DNA from: Amanita rubescens
Lineage: Eukaryota; Basidiomycota; Agaricomycetes; Agaricales; Amanitaceae
Direction: 5' to 3'
DNA length: 64,000 bases
NCBI GenBank assembly: GCA_015039365.1
Contig: WION01000010.1
Coordinates: 62,001-126,000, forward strand
Shown: in pieces, positions 1 to 11,197 of the stretch
Position numbering within the stretch: the first letter of the stretch is position 1
Layout of the letters: every line of letters begins with the position of its first letter
The notes under the pieces: model-generated
Told to the model about the DNA's origin: nothing
The model's input: only the letters and a program-made list of their open reading frames with translations
Databases searched by the model: none
Translations under genes and position numbers: made by a program

Positions 1-120
1 GAGACACGCTCCTACGTCGGGTCTCTCCGGTGAGGTTGCTCGGATGTAGCCGGTCCAGCATAGAATGCGTGGGAAAATGCCCGTAACGATGGACGAATCT
101 CAACTCCACCAGTACGCGTC

Positions 121-1317
121 ATGACTTCCCGGATGTCCCCTAACATTGCCACAAAATTATCTCAACTAATACCTGATTTCAAAAGCTATAATTCATCTCT
201 GGATGATGATGAACTTAAAGAGATGAATTCAAAACTCATTGATGTCTTAGAGGATTTGCAGACAGACTTCCAAGTTGCCAATCTGCCTGTATGTACCATT
301 ACTTTTGAGAACTGTAAATCACTAAATCTGTTGGCTTTCAGCACACATTGTTCTCAGATACTGATCTCTCTACTCTCTATCCAACTGGCATACGATGTGA
401 TTGTAACCTCAGGCTTGTTGATAGTAAAATGGATCAGATCGAGGCTTCTGGGAAAGCTGATGATTTGACCACTACCACAGAGCTTATCAATCTGGTGCAG
501 AACCACTGGCATGTCTGGCTTGAGGTATGCCATATTAGTATCTTTGCTCTCTACATACCTCATGTATTCTCGATCTAAAGACTGACACTGGCAAGGCTGG
601 ATGTTGTATGATGATTGACATAATATTACTGCATATTGCCAAAGCAATGTACAGTCAAACATCAGAGGTTGTAATCATACCACAGTTCCCCATTGAGGAA
701 ACAACTTTCAATATGGGACAGTTTAGTATGCCACATTCATTCAGTGGGGTGGTCGACTACCTTTTGGCTCATGTTCCCCCTGGAGATTTCTGTAGTAAGC
801 AGCCTCTTTGCATTGTACAAGTATTTCTGTTTTTTATGTCTGTTTAGATTTTTTGCATGAATCTCCTGATTTAGCACTCATGTCAAGCCACAATACACCT
901 GTTGCTCTTGTCATTAGAGCAAAGAAAGATAAGGTAATGGAGGCTTTTTCCCAGTCAGTAATCACAGCAGCATCATATTGTAAAAGAAAAAAGTTTGTTT
1001 CTCTCACTAATGTTGGAACTTGCTAGTAACATTTATTCAGGCTATCTGTCATACGAGGTTGCATGACCTCGGGTGAAGAGTGGTCCTTCTTTGTTTACAA
1101 AGGTCCCACTGCTTCAGGAGGCAAAGAAGCACTATTTTCTTTTTCAGAAGCAATTAGTTTGGGTTCCAAATTGGAAAGACTACCATTGATTTTGGGCCTT
1201 TTGAAGGATATGGTATGTGCAAATCTGGCTTTTGCATTTCTGAATGATTCACACATTACACAGGTTGCAAATCCTTTCAATTTTGAACAAAAGTACTTCA
1301 AATCCCACTATGTGTGA
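121..1317 (+). CDS. Hypothetical protein, six exons, about 311 aa
   Basis: Splice signals and a continuous frame give exons 121-288, 342-524, 581-794, 848-992, 1041-1212 and 1264-1317, 936 nt in total with a TGA stop. All five introns are GT-AG and 48-56 bp long. The protein is soluble-looking, with no signal peptide or clear membrane helix. It contains the segments LFSDTDLSTLYPTG, ELINLVQNHWHVWLE, VVDYLLAHVPPGDF and the hydrophobic stretch TSGEEWSFFVYK near the C terminus. The layout resembles large families of uncharacterised agaricomycete proteins, but I cannot name a domain. The ATG at 121 is the first usable one in the window; an earlier exon outside the window is possible. The composition is more AT-rich than the DNA2 region that follows. 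That the gene is real is fairly likely from the frame-preserving introns; its function is unknown. Confidence 0.55.
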
Positions 1318-1655
1318 CTCCTTGATCTCCTTGGCATGTCAAGATCAATTGTAACAAGTAAGGAGTGTTGATTGCATTGCAAGAAGCTTTTTGTATAGCC
1401 TAAGCCTCTCAAGCCTCACCTCATTCTTATGTCTCTTATATGTAGCTTGTTTCTCAGTCTTCAGATAAAGTATGTTGCGCGAAATCGGACAAAAATCAGA
1501 ATTCCTCAAAAATAATGTGTGATCATCCTTTGCACGCATGGTCAGTCGTTATCATGCGTGGCCATGCATTATGCTCCTTTTCACTTCAGTTTTTGACCAC
1601 TGCGTTGCCGCATATGTTGGCATTGGCATTGTGGTTGCGGCTGGCGGCATTGCAG
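1318..1655. other. Intergenic spacer
   Basis: No convincing gene is visible. The ORFs here are short and open on both strands without splice support. The stretch separates the hypothetical gene from the broken DNA2 fragment that follows. Confidence 0.4.
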
Positions 1656-2068
1656 CGGGCTGTTGAGTGGGCGCGTTTGAGAAGTTTATTGACTGACATG
1701 ATAGATATAGTGCGCATCCATCGGATCGTTGCCCTCGACAACGAAAACATTACGATGGGCAGCCTCAGCTCCAGGACGGAGCCGCAATATCCTTCCATTA
1801 ATTGGAAGAAATCATCCAGTAACTGAACTTGCTATTCATCCGCCTCCAGTCTTTCACAAGGTCTCTCGCCTGCAATAAAGTCATCAGCTACTAGGTCTCG
1901 GTCTCGATGAATATGTGGGTACACACATGTCCAGCTCCCTTGACTCCTATCCGCAGTTGAGGATCTCAATCCCTATTCGATGGCACAGAAGCTGCGATAT
2001 CAGCTTGATCTGCTGCCTATATAGCGAAATGATGTCAATTTGATCCTCGGCGCTCGCGTACACCGCAC
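1656..2068 (-). pseudogene. Broken fragment of the DNA2 3' end
   Basis: Read on the minus strand, this stretch matches two parts of the intact DNA2 gene: the end of exon 10 with the exon 10/11 intron (around 3925-4136), and part of the last exon (around 3640-3890). Shared segments include the stretch coding for [10 protein letters not shown], the FTRAR-proximal codons and the tail after the helicase core. Relative to the intact gene it has several small deletions, and a whole block between the helicase end and the tail is missing, so no frame survives. At its high-coordinate side it stops abruptly at about 2068, where the 3' flank of F copy 1 begins. This puts DNA2 sequence on both sides of that F copy. 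Confidence 0.75.
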
Positions 2069-2070
2069 GA

Positions 2071-2525
2071 TTCAAACGCGACTTATGGTTTCATTCGGGA
2101 TTCTCTCGAAAGAGACCCATTATTAACGACTCGGAAATCAGGACTTTGGGAAGCTAGCATTTGATACCCGCAATGGAGTTGCAGCTCGTTGGCCACGCGG
2201 AAACGCCAAAGCTCCCATCTGTAGTGGACCATGTCATGAAGGGGGTTTATCGATTGCAGATTTATTGTTGTTGAAGTAATATGTGGCCAAGGAACGCACA
2301 GAATTCTGAAACCTTTGCGTGGCAAATCAATATCATTTATAAAAAAAATCTTTATTACAACGATGAGAACTCGGAAAACACATCCTAGGGTCAACCGTAC
2401 CAACAGATTTGAGGGTTGAGCCACAAATCTCCTGCACCGATCCTCATGCATTGGATTTGTTTTTCTGCTGACAATTAATGGAAACGTCGCGTCTAGCGCA
2501 TTTTATATTGGTATACGTACAAAAG
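2071..2525 (-). repeat. 3' flank of the F unit, copy 1
   Basis: About 450 bp follow the F stop codon on the minus strand. They are shared, with divergence, with the DNA downstream of all other F copies (9015-9550, 12085-12540, 21415-21950, 41820-42048, 50116-50697). Recognisable shared blocks are a segment around TTTATTACAACGATGAGAA and one around CGACTCGGAAATCAGGACTT. No long conserved frame is seen, so this is treated as an untranslated part of the repeat. Confidence 0.6.
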
Positions 2526-3432
2526 TCAAGGAATGTCCTCGAAATTATGCGGTAAGATTGCCGCATCCTCCTTTAGGATCATCGCAGGGATGGAATCTCG
2601 CCGTTGGATTAGCGCCCCTTCAGTAGGACGTTGGATGTATCCGTCATAGTTTTTGATCAAATCTTTCACCGGCTCTACGATTTTGAGAACGCGAAAAACC
2701 ACCAGCTCTTTTTCCGGACGCCGGGGACATACATAGCGTTCCAGTTGGACCACGCCGCTCCCTAGTGAAATTATTCTTTATACGGCTTATTCAAAACTGC
2801 CATGATAGCTTACCACCATATGGGTAGACACAAGAGCGGTAATCCCCAATCGGGCTGCTCGCTACACAAAAACCAATTTGATCTTTTGTTGCTGTGTAGA
2901 ACTTAAGTCTACTATTGTCGAAACGGAAGAGAAAGGGCTGGCGAAAGTAATACAGGATGGGACGTCTCGATCCGAAACCATGTGACTCTTCGTGACCCAT
3001 GTGTCCAGCGTCGTCTGCGAGGTTAGACCATCGAGTATCAACTGTCCCCGAAAGTTGAGATAGGTGATTTGAGTAGCCAAGGTAGATAGGGGGATCGACC
3101 AAGGGTTAAACCTGTCGGTCGACAACAGATCCTTGCCGTTGGGGAAATCCTCCAGACTATTCGCGCAACGGAAGCGTAATTCACCGACAAAGGGCGGAGC
3201 TTTGGGAGGGGTGTGGTAGTAAAGGAAGCCACGTGTGTTAGGAGGAAAAGGGACTTTGGAGTTGTGGTTGAGGCCTCGGAGGGCATGGTAGCTTTATTGC
3301 GGGCCACACCAAGCCTGAAACATCAATACAATCTGACGGTTGCAAACGCTTTGGACAGAGTGTTGAATGACGGGTGAACGCATGAGAGAAGGACGTTCCC
3401 AGGCAGTGTGTTACGATGAACAACAATACCAT
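2526..3432 (-). pseudogene. F family copy 1, frameshifted
   Basis: This is the F gene lying directly downstream of DNA2 on the same strand. The second exon (about 2526-2755, coding VFRVLKIVEPVKDLI) is intact and follows a GT-AG intron like the other copies. The first exon is broken at least twice: near 3245-3300 a small deletion after LPCP shifts the frame, and near 2985-3000 codons corresponding to RALHK are missing. The normal start context around the initiator ATG is also degraded. Between the DNA2 stop (3463) and F lies about 65 bp that is homologous to the spacer between the DNA2 tail fragment and F copy 4. The order DNA2 then F is therefore the arrangement that was copied elsewhere. Confidence 0.7.
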
Positions 3433-3462
3433 CTATGATACAAACTAATATACACGTTTCGT

Positions 3463-6400
3463 CTATGCCTCTTCATTAACCAAGTCTTGTAAAATCGGCC
3501 GTCCCTTCAGAATACCAGCCACAGATCTGCTTGTTCCACCCATTTTCAGCTTCTTTCTAGCTCGATTCTCTTCGAGAGAAACGTTTTCCTTGCCTCTAGA
3601 TTCAACTTCACCTTCATCATCCTCGGCAAGACGTTTGAGAGGCTTATGGACTGTCGGCCGACATGATAGACATGATGCGTCTTTGTCCACATCCATCGAA
3701 TCGTTACTCTCAACAACGAAAGCATTACGATGGGCAGCCTCAGCTCCAGGGGGGAGTTGTAATATCCAGCCGTTCCCTTGCATTAGTTGGAAGAAATCAT
3801 CCAGTAATTGAACTTGCTGTAACGTAGATCGTGAACCAAAAATAGCCAGCTTGCAGCGCGCCCGCGTAAAGGAGACATTCATCCGCCTCCAGTCTTTCAC
3901 AAGGTCTCCGGTCTGCAATAAACTCGTCAGCTACTAGGTCTCGATGAATACGTGGGTACGCACATGTCCTGCATCGTTTGAGCGGACCATGGAGATAATG
4001 ATGCACTCCTTGTCTCTCCCTTGACTCCTATCCGCAGTGAGGATCTCAATCCCCGTTCGATGGCGCAGAAGCTGCGATATCAGCTTAATTTGTTGCCTGT
4101 ATAACGAAATGATGCCAATTTGATCCTCGCGTACGCCGCTCTGGAGTAATGATTCCACAGTTTGGTACACCAATTCAGCCTCAACTTTGTTTTGAACGAG
4201 GTCCCCAGCCCGCGAGTCTCTAGCCGGGACAAGATCCGTATCAACGAACACTGCTTTCGTACTATAGATTTTGTGAGTCAAGGGTCCAAATGTGGCAGAT
4301 AAACCTCACCTTGGCGATAATAGACGTCGAATCCAACAGGCACCATCCTCGCTTATGCCGTTTCGCTCCAACTCAAACCGTGCAATACAACCTTGCTCTG
4401 CAGCCCCATGAAGCCGGTTTGCAAAAGACCAATCTGCTATATCCAAGCTTTGCTTTGCAACCTTCTTGTTTCCACATCTGAGCCGATCGCCATATACGAG
4501 CTTGTTCGAAAGCAACATGATGTCCTTGTTCATTCTGTACTGGTGTGCGAGCTCAATAATAGCTTTGGGATGGGCATCCGACAATAGTCGAAAGAGTGAG
4601 ACGTCTAATCCACCTGCTCGGGCAGCAGGATTGCGGACCTGAAAGACGATAAGCATCGAAAGGGTGCTTAAAGGAGCTTGCACCGTACCAAAGGTGGCAG
4701 TTGGAAATGATCTCCAACCAGCACAAATGTATCTGCAAAACGTAGCGGACCAAGGCAAGTCGGTAATGTGATCTGTGATGCCTCATCCACGATACAATAG
4801 TCAAACTTGCGTCGGTTGAAGAGAGCACTAGCCAGTCGTCAATAACGAATCTATTTGCATCGGACTCTTTACGCACTGGTCAATAGACAAACACGTCGTG
4901 GCGACGACAGGCGGTGTCATCAACTGTCCTTCCAATTGCTCGATCGTTTGAGCAGGTGTGCGCGCAGCGAGGGTATATTTCCTGACTTGGGGATGTACCT
5001 GCATTGAAAGGGTTATAAAACACTTTTTTCTCGATGAATACTGAATCTGACCTTGTCCACATTGCCCAGCCTTAGCACTCCAAAATCGCACATCCCCTTT
5101 GCTGAATTACTGTTAATATTGCCAATCGCGTCAAGTTTGAGCAATATAGTGTCAACAGCAGAATGCGTGTACGACGTCAACAAGACCGTTTTCCCCAATT
5201 GGACTAGGATACAAATGAGAGCTGTAATGACCGTGGTCTTCCCGGTCCCCGGCATACCCAAAACTAAGGCATAGTCTTGCGCAGAGATGATCTTCCTCAG
5301 AGCATCTATCTGCGGTTGATTGAGTCCCAACTTGATTGGCTCCTTCTGTTCCGTTTTCGAGGTTCCCGCGGGCTTCGGCACTGGTCTGGCCTCGATTACC
5401 AACTTCCTCAACAGTTTCTTCGCTTGTGGCGGCACATCGTTGTGGAACAATGGCGCTTTCAAATCTACAACGAGCTCCCGCAGCCGACCAATCTTCCCAT
5501 CTTCATTATCGACATAAAATAGGTGGGCAAGGTTGTTCCGCATTCTGCTCATACCGCCAAACAACTCGTCTCGGTCAATACGGAATATAAGCGCTTCGTT
5601 GTCGTCCTGATAGCCACTCGTATAAGACAACTTTGCTTTGATCGAACCGGGTGAAAGATCATGGTCTACACCGATAACGACACTGGTGGCCGTCAGTTTC
5701 AGAACGTAACCACGTGCAAGGGCGAGAAGGTGTGGCTCGACTGATATAGTAACAGCGTCACCAACATTGATATGGCCATTCAGGAGAGACGGATCTGTAG
5801 ATGGGGAATTTGTTGATATACAAGTATCACTAGATGTCTGTTCTTGCGTTAAAACAGGAAAACGTCGTGAATCTGGAGACTCACCGAGAATTCAGTTGCT
5901 ATTCTGTGCGTTGGAGACCGCGTAAACCTGTAGGTTTGCTTATGAATCTTTGCAACGTTAGCAGCGGATGTATTGGTTAAGGTGTCAACGTCATCCCCTG
6001 CAGCAAACCCAGTTTGCGGCAATGTATTTTGCTCGGCGGCTTCGCTAGACGGATCAAACGTAGTATCCAAAATCATCTCGGCGAAGCATCGTCCTTTTCT
6101 TTCACGCTCTTCCGCCCGTAATGTCCATAACTCTTTCTTAAATCTTTGATAGCATACGTTAGATGGTAAGAAAATTTGGGTATTGAACTCGATTACCTTA
6201 TAATATCCCGTTCTTCGTATGATAAGAGCGCCTCCCATTTCTTAAAGAAGTCGCAATGGGAGGCCGTGAGGTGTGAAGTCTTTGCTTTGTACGTATCAAC
6301 TATATGTGAATCGTTGTCAATGACATTCTCCACGGCCTAAGGGAGGTGTGAACACGGCGTTCCAATTATAAACTGTGAGACCCACCTTACGGTACAGCAT

Positions 6401-8000
6401 GCAGGTATCCAGGACATAGCATCTCTTACATGTCCGCTCGTCATCAATAGTTGGAGGTAAAAATGACTCTTCCAATTCAACGATTCCCTTCGCGTTCTGC
6501 GTCGTAACCGACGTGATATCCTCCTCTTCGTCAGCTTCGCCGGCTCTCCCAGCCCGAATTCTCTTCATCATCCAGGATGCCAGCTGATTTCTTGTCGTAA
6601 TGAGAGCGCGAACTTCATTTCTACTCCTCGGAACACGCACGACTTCTTCACTTTGGGTGTAGTAAAGAAGACCGGCAGGTACGTTGGAAGCATAGCGCTC
6701 CTCTGCCAAAAGTGTGTACAACATCGTCTGGGCCCGATGTTCCATGCCAGCATTTGCCCGACCCGTCTTGATCTCGAAAGGAGTTGGGCAAGAATTCAGT
6801 AATTCGATCTTACTTGCAGAAGATTGTGTGTTGGAGAAGAAACGTGAGCCTGAGGTTGACTGGGTGCGTGCTGATTTGTTCGTTGCTGCAGTATGGGCAA
6901 AGACGGTAACATCGAGCTTCCCTCTGAGACCATAGCTAGGTGACCAAATGTCCTCTTCAATATCAAGTACATCTGCAATTGCCAACAAAGAGGGTGCGTC
7001 TGTAGCCGTGTCGCGAGTATTTTTAAGGACAGCCTCGGGCTGCAAGAAGATTAGATAATGACCCGAACCACGAGTAAGAAACGCGTACTTTAGGTAATTG
7101 AGACAAATACTTTGCCGCAAATGCTGGCAGTCCTCTTGAGCGTTCGTGAAGCTCCCGCCGAGCCTCACCAATTGTAGTGTTAATACGAACGAGATCCATA
7201 AGGCCTTTAGATAAGACTAGCTCAATCTGTTGGTCAATATACGAGGATTCCCATTTATTCTCGCTCAAGCATGTTTGCATGACTTCGTGGAGCATGTTAC
7301 CCCAAACTAGAGCAGGAGTATAATCGGTAGAAGAGCGTACCAAGCCCGAAAGAAGAGGTTTCCGTAAACATTGCGAAGCTGTTGACACTGCAGTGATTGT
7401 GATGAGGAGATCTGGATGAAGAATGATGAAATTGTCCTTTGAGTCAATGATTATCGATGGTTTGCTATCTAATGAAGATGGGTGAGGTTGCAGGAAGGAG
7501 CCAATGATGTGAATGGTGTCGCCAGGCTTGATATCGGTATGTGTCCAGTCATCTCGTAATGTAACCGTACGAGAATCCTGCTCTGGATTTGCAGAGACCG
7601 TTAGGATCTATGAGATATGTCAGAATGATGAGCGAGGGCACGTCAAGACCATACGTACTTTTTGATACCGCCCATCGGAGAATAGTTCATCAACGCTTTC
7701 AACGATACATCTAATGCGCTTAAAACGCGAATGAGAACTATTTCCCTTTAGCGCAGAAGGATCTGAGAGCTTAACGCTGTCCTTCACGTCATGCCATATG
7801 TATGACGCGTCGATATTGTCATTTGTATTGATGGTCGTCTTCTTGAGCGGAGAGCGTTGAGGTTTGACGGGAATACTATAGGTGAAAGAATTCTTGGGTT
7901 TGCGGGGAGAATTGTCAGGGGTAAGCGTAGCATCCCAGAAAGAGTCGTCGAGGTCAGCTACAAGCGTAGCGAGGGAGTCATCCTCGCCCACTGGACCCAT
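3463..8000 (-). CDS. DNA2: DNA2 helicase-nuclease, 11 exons, about 1345 aa
   Basis: The gene encodes the Dna2 family enzyme, a nuclear single-strand nuclease and superfamily 1B helicase. The family trims Okazaki-fragment flaps and resects broken ends. Exons read by eye: 7659-8000, 7089-7607, 6386-7039, 6197-6336, 5885-6143, 5052-5837, 4877-4998, 4689-4827, 4310-4638, 3964-4261 and 3463-3912, 4038 nt. The N-terminal half carries the Cas4-like PD-(D/E)XK nuclease: GKLDVTV, EIKTGR and H-x2-Q-x3-Y. The iron-sulphur cysteines are present: one in QCLRK, then C-x2-C-x5-C in [10 protein letters not shown]. The helicase has Walker [10 protein letters not shown], Walker [26 protein letters not shown] and SFTRAR. 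All key residues are present and no exon is broken, so it is probably functional. The start lies only 110 bp from the divergent F copy 2. F copies flank both ends, and pieces of this gene occur at 1656, 10980, 12541 and 20338. Confidence 0.93.
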
Positions 8001-8110
8001 TTCAACGACAGTAGACTGTCACGATCGCGTAACGTCACGCGTAGTGGTTGTATCCGTATTTGGCATAGCATAACGTGGATGGTATCACTGTTCTGTGTTC
8101 GGGAACGTCC
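8001..8110. promoter_or_regulatory. Short head-to-head intergenic region, DNA2 / F copy 2
   Basis: Only 110 bp separate the DNA2 ATG (8000, minus) from the F ATG (8111, plus). Any promoter elements of the two genes must overlap here or lie inside coding sequence. A GC-rich ACGTCACGCGTAG stretch is visible near 8030-8045, but there is no clear TATA box. Confidence 0.4.
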
Positions 8111-9014
8111 ATGCCACCTCCCCGCCTCATTTCGACACTCTGTCCAAAGCGTTTGCAACCGTCGGATTTTATTGATATTTCGGGCTTGTCAGCGCCCAGT
8201 ATAACGCTACCATGCGGGAAAGCGACCATCCAAGGCTACAACATAAAAGACCTAGCTTTTCCTCCCAACACACGCGGCTTCTTTTACTACCACACCCCTC
8301 CCAAAGCTCCGCCCTTTGTCGGTGAATTACGCTTCCGTTGCACAAATAGTCTGGAGGATTTCCCCAACGGCAAGGATTTGTTGTCGATCAACAAGTTTAA
8401 CCCCTGGTCGATCTCTCTATACGCCTTGACTCATCAAATTCCCTACCTCAGCTTACGGGAGCAGTTGATACTCGATGATCTCGCGTCTCAGACGACGCTG
8501 GATACATGGTTCACGACGAAAGCACTCTGCAAGGTATCCCATTTCGAACCGAAACGTCCTGTCCTATATTACTTTCGCCAGCCCTTTTTCTTCCGTTTTG
8601 ACAGTCGTAAACTTGCTTTCTACACGGCAACAAAAGATCAACTTGGTTTTTGTAAAGCGAGCAACCTGATTGGGGACTACCGTGCCCATAGTTCCGGGGT
8701 CTACCCATATGGTGGTAAGTTATCATGGCAGTTTTGAATAAACCATATAAAGAATAATTTTATTAGGAAGCGGCGTGGTCCAACTGGAACGTTATGTACG
8801 TCCCCGACGTCCGGAAGAAGAGGCGGTGGTCCTACGCGTTCTTAAAATCGTGGAGCCAGTGAAAGACTTGATTGAAGACTATGACGGCCACGTCCAACGC
8901 CCTACTGAAGGGGCGTTAATCAAGCGGATCCGGTCAACGTCCTTCCCAGCGACAATCCTAAAGACGTCGGTGAAGGGCTTGGCAGTCTTACCGCACAATT
9001 TCGAGGACCTTTAG
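8111..9014 (+). CDS. F family protein, copy 2, intact (283 aa)
   Basis: There are two exons, 8111-8714 and 8767-9014, with a 52 bp GT-AG intron that falls after VYPYG in every copy. I start at MPPPRLIST and not at the ATG at 8075, because the other copies start with MPLPSRVIST or close variants at this point. The protein has no signal peptide or membrane helix. Conserved blocks: STLCPKRL-PSD near residues 9-20, PNTRGFxYYHTPPKAPPFVG near 55-75, NGKDLL, NPWSI, YYFRQPF near 155, YTATKDQ near 175, and VLRVLKIVEPVKDLI with QRPTEGAL in exon 2. It weakly reminds me of C-terminal regions of uncharacterised, sometimes F-box-annotated, agaricomycete proteins, but this is memory only. Function unknown. 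It is head-to-head with DNA2 and tail-to-tail with module M1. Confidence 0.75.
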
Positions 9015-9554
9015 ACCTATACCAATACAAAATTTGTTTCCCTTAATTGTCAGCAGAAAAAGATCTTTTGGCCGATACATCCAACGCATCAGGATTGGTG
9101 GAGGCTCAACGCTCAACTCCGTCGGTGCGATTGACTTCACGATTCTCATCGTTGTAATAATGAAATTCTTTTTGAGATGGTCACCCAAAGCCCTCATAAT
9201 TCCGTGCGTTCCTTGGCCACACATTGTCAATCTTCTACGGCCTCAACGATAAACCCATCCATGACATGGTCTACTACAGTTGGCGAGCCTTCCCACATTA
9301 TACGTCCTTCCTCACCAAGCCAGACACCGGAATTCCAACGACCAAAATCCATCTTTCCAGCTTCAATTTGACAACACATCTGCAAAACAAACTGTAAAGC
9401 TGAACGGCTTGCCCTTTCACCCGTAGCATGTATAACCTCCAGCCACCACAAATCACACTCACGCGCCTCTTCCGCCTTTCCATAACGGCCCTAAGCCACA
9501 ACCAAGTTTTATTCGTCTTAGTCAACAACCAAATTCCCATTCTATTCCTACTTC
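9015..9554 (+). repeat. 3' flank of F unit, copy 2
   Basis: This stretch is homologous to the DNA after the other F stops. It contains the shared segments around CTCATCGTTGTAATAA and CATGACATGGTCTACTACAG. No gene is called; a 74-80 codon open frame on the minus strand is not conserved between copies. Confidence 0.55.
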
Positions 9555-10680
9555 CCTACTCCAATGTTAATCGCCTACTATTTTTAACCGTGCTTTGGTC
9601 GACCAAGAGGTCTAAGCCCAGGGCCCACGACAAGGGAGCACGAGGAAAAGAGGACAAACCCTCCCTGGGAACTATCTACAAGTATCGTAAATGTATCGTA
9701 AGAAGAAATCAAAGGAAACCGCCAAAGTCATTCCATCACACAAGCCAACCCGGGCTTGTGTCAACACTGAAAAAGAACACCACTAGGAAGAAAAAAGAAG
9801 CAAGTAAAAACTCACCGTATCGCCTCATGGATTTTTGCGTCTTCATTCTTGGGTGTCGGCCAGTCCGGTCCAGGGCAGGGAGAGGGATGGAATAAAAGAA
9901 GGAAAAGTCGCACATTGGCGACGACCGGTAGGACACAGCTTCTAAATGCAAGAGGGGTGTATTTGAAAGATGTCACGCGCCAAGGCGTGCTCCCAAGGGA
10001 CACTATTCCTCTGCGGCCAGCCAGACTAGCGAGAGACCGGATGTGAGCAAATCGCCCAAGCAGTTGTATCACATCCATCCTATGAGGGGTGTATTTGAAA
10101 GATGTCACGAGCGCAATTGCGCAGGTGCTCCCAAGGGACACTATTCCTCAAGGATCGCCCGACACGCATTGGTGTGGGCAGCCGTCATCAACTTCGGGGA
10201 ATATCATCAGCGCGTTTGGCAAACTGCAAAAGTGATCGATACGCACAAGTCATTTGGGGCTGGCGGCCCTTGCATGTGTCCTTGATTGGTGGATGATGGA
10301 CCCGGCTGTCCGAAAAGAAGAAGTAAAATGAAATGGGAGGTGGTCGAGGCGAGCAGCGAGGTCGAAATCTTGAGGGCGAGTGAGAGAAGAGAGGGCACGA
10401 AGTATGGTGAGTGAAAAGTGAGCTGGTTATATAGACTTTTGGAACTGAGACAGACGCGTTCGTCTGCGTTTGTTTTGACAGGACGCGGTGGGGCCGACGC
10501 GTTTATCTCCTCGGTTCGGCGCGTCATAATGCAGTGCAGATGATTTCTGATTCCTTGGCAGTCGTTCAACATAGGTCGCCTCGCCCTCGTGACAGAGCTC
10601 TGGCTTAGCGAGACGGTCGCTGCGATTCTATAGATCAGCTGCAAGCCCGCCGAGCGTAATTATGGAGGCCGTACGAATGG
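9555..10680 (-). repeat. Module M, copy 1
   Basis: This is the first of four copies of a 1.0-1.2 kb repeat. Read on the minus strand it starts with a promoter-like region (TATATAA at 10427-10433), then a short start-codon region coding MQGPPAPNDL. Next come two 60 bp direct repeats at 10084-10150 and 9951-10010, a splice-donor-like segment near 9800-9830, and the shared palindrome TTGGTCGACCAA near 9598-9609. In this copy the small frame after MQGPPAPNDL is broken by a 1 nt deletion relative to copies at 22.6 and 49.4 kb. The outer end, near CGTAATTATG at about 10657-10666, is shared with the other copies. Confidence 0.65.
10427..10433 (-). promoter_or_regulatory. TATA box of module M1
   Basis: TATATAA on the minus strand is followed by a pyrimidine-rich, CTCACTC-containing leader. 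It is conserved at the same place in M3 and M4 and degenerate in M2 (near 22815). Confidence 0.5.
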
Positions 10681-10728
10681 ATGGGCCCGGCTCACAGTCA
10701 GTTCCTGCATAGAGAAGACAAGAAACAA

Positions 10729-10975
10729 TTGCGCTAATCGCCTACTAATTGTTCAACGTACTTCGGTCGACCAAGAGGTCGGTCCACGACAAGGGAGCAC
10801 GAGGAGTCTTCCCCCTTCCTTGGGAACTACCTACGGGTATCGTAAGAGGAGACCAAAGAAAATAGCCAACCACCAAATCCTTATTCGCACTTCCTTCTCT
10901 CCGCTACTCCAGTAAATCCACCTCGCAAGATGATCCATCGTCTTGACACTGAAAAGGATGTGGACAAGGCTGCAC
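10729..10975 (+). repeat. Diverged T-type repeat upstream of F copy 3
   Basis: The segment begins with CTAATCGCCTACTAATTGTT and carries a variant of the GGTCGACCAAGAGGTC palindrome region near 10764-10780. It matches the stretch at 20098-20335 before F copy 4 and, more distantly, the start of M2 at 21951. Confidence 0.6.
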
Positions 10976-10979
10976 CATG

Positions 10980-11115
10980 ACCATCATGTTGGCCGACAGT
11001 TCATAAACTTCTCAAATGTGTTGCTGAGGATGATGAAAGTGGAGTTGAATTTAGACACAAGGAGAACGTTTCTCTTGAAGAGAATCGAGGTAGAAAACGA
11101 CTGGAACGGGTACAT
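10980..11115 (+). pseudogene. DNA2 tail fragment upstream of F copy 3
   Basis: On the plus strand this matches the tail of the last DNA2 exon, the region coding [15 protein letters not shown]. It then degenerates before the F start at 11198. It is too short and broken to encode anything alone. Confidence 0.65.
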
Positions 11116-11197
11116 CAGGCATAGACATAACGTATATAGTATCAAGGATTGAGTTTGATATTGTTGTTCACATACTGATGGGAACAGTTCTTGTTTC

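Noticed and set aside
1..120. Telomere or chromosome end at the start of the window
   Set aside because: No TTAGGG-type repeats are present at either end of the window. A subtelomeric location remains only a guess from the repeat content.
2083..2451. 122-codon minus-strand frame downstream of F copy 1
   Set aside because: It is not open in the flanks of the other F copies, so it is probably a chance frame in repeat DNA.
3463..8000. Helitron interpretation of the helicase gene
   Set aside because: The helicase is clearly Dna2 type with the Cas4-like nuclease and iron-sulphur cysteines. It has no HUH Rep domain and is not the Pif1-like helicase of Helitrons.
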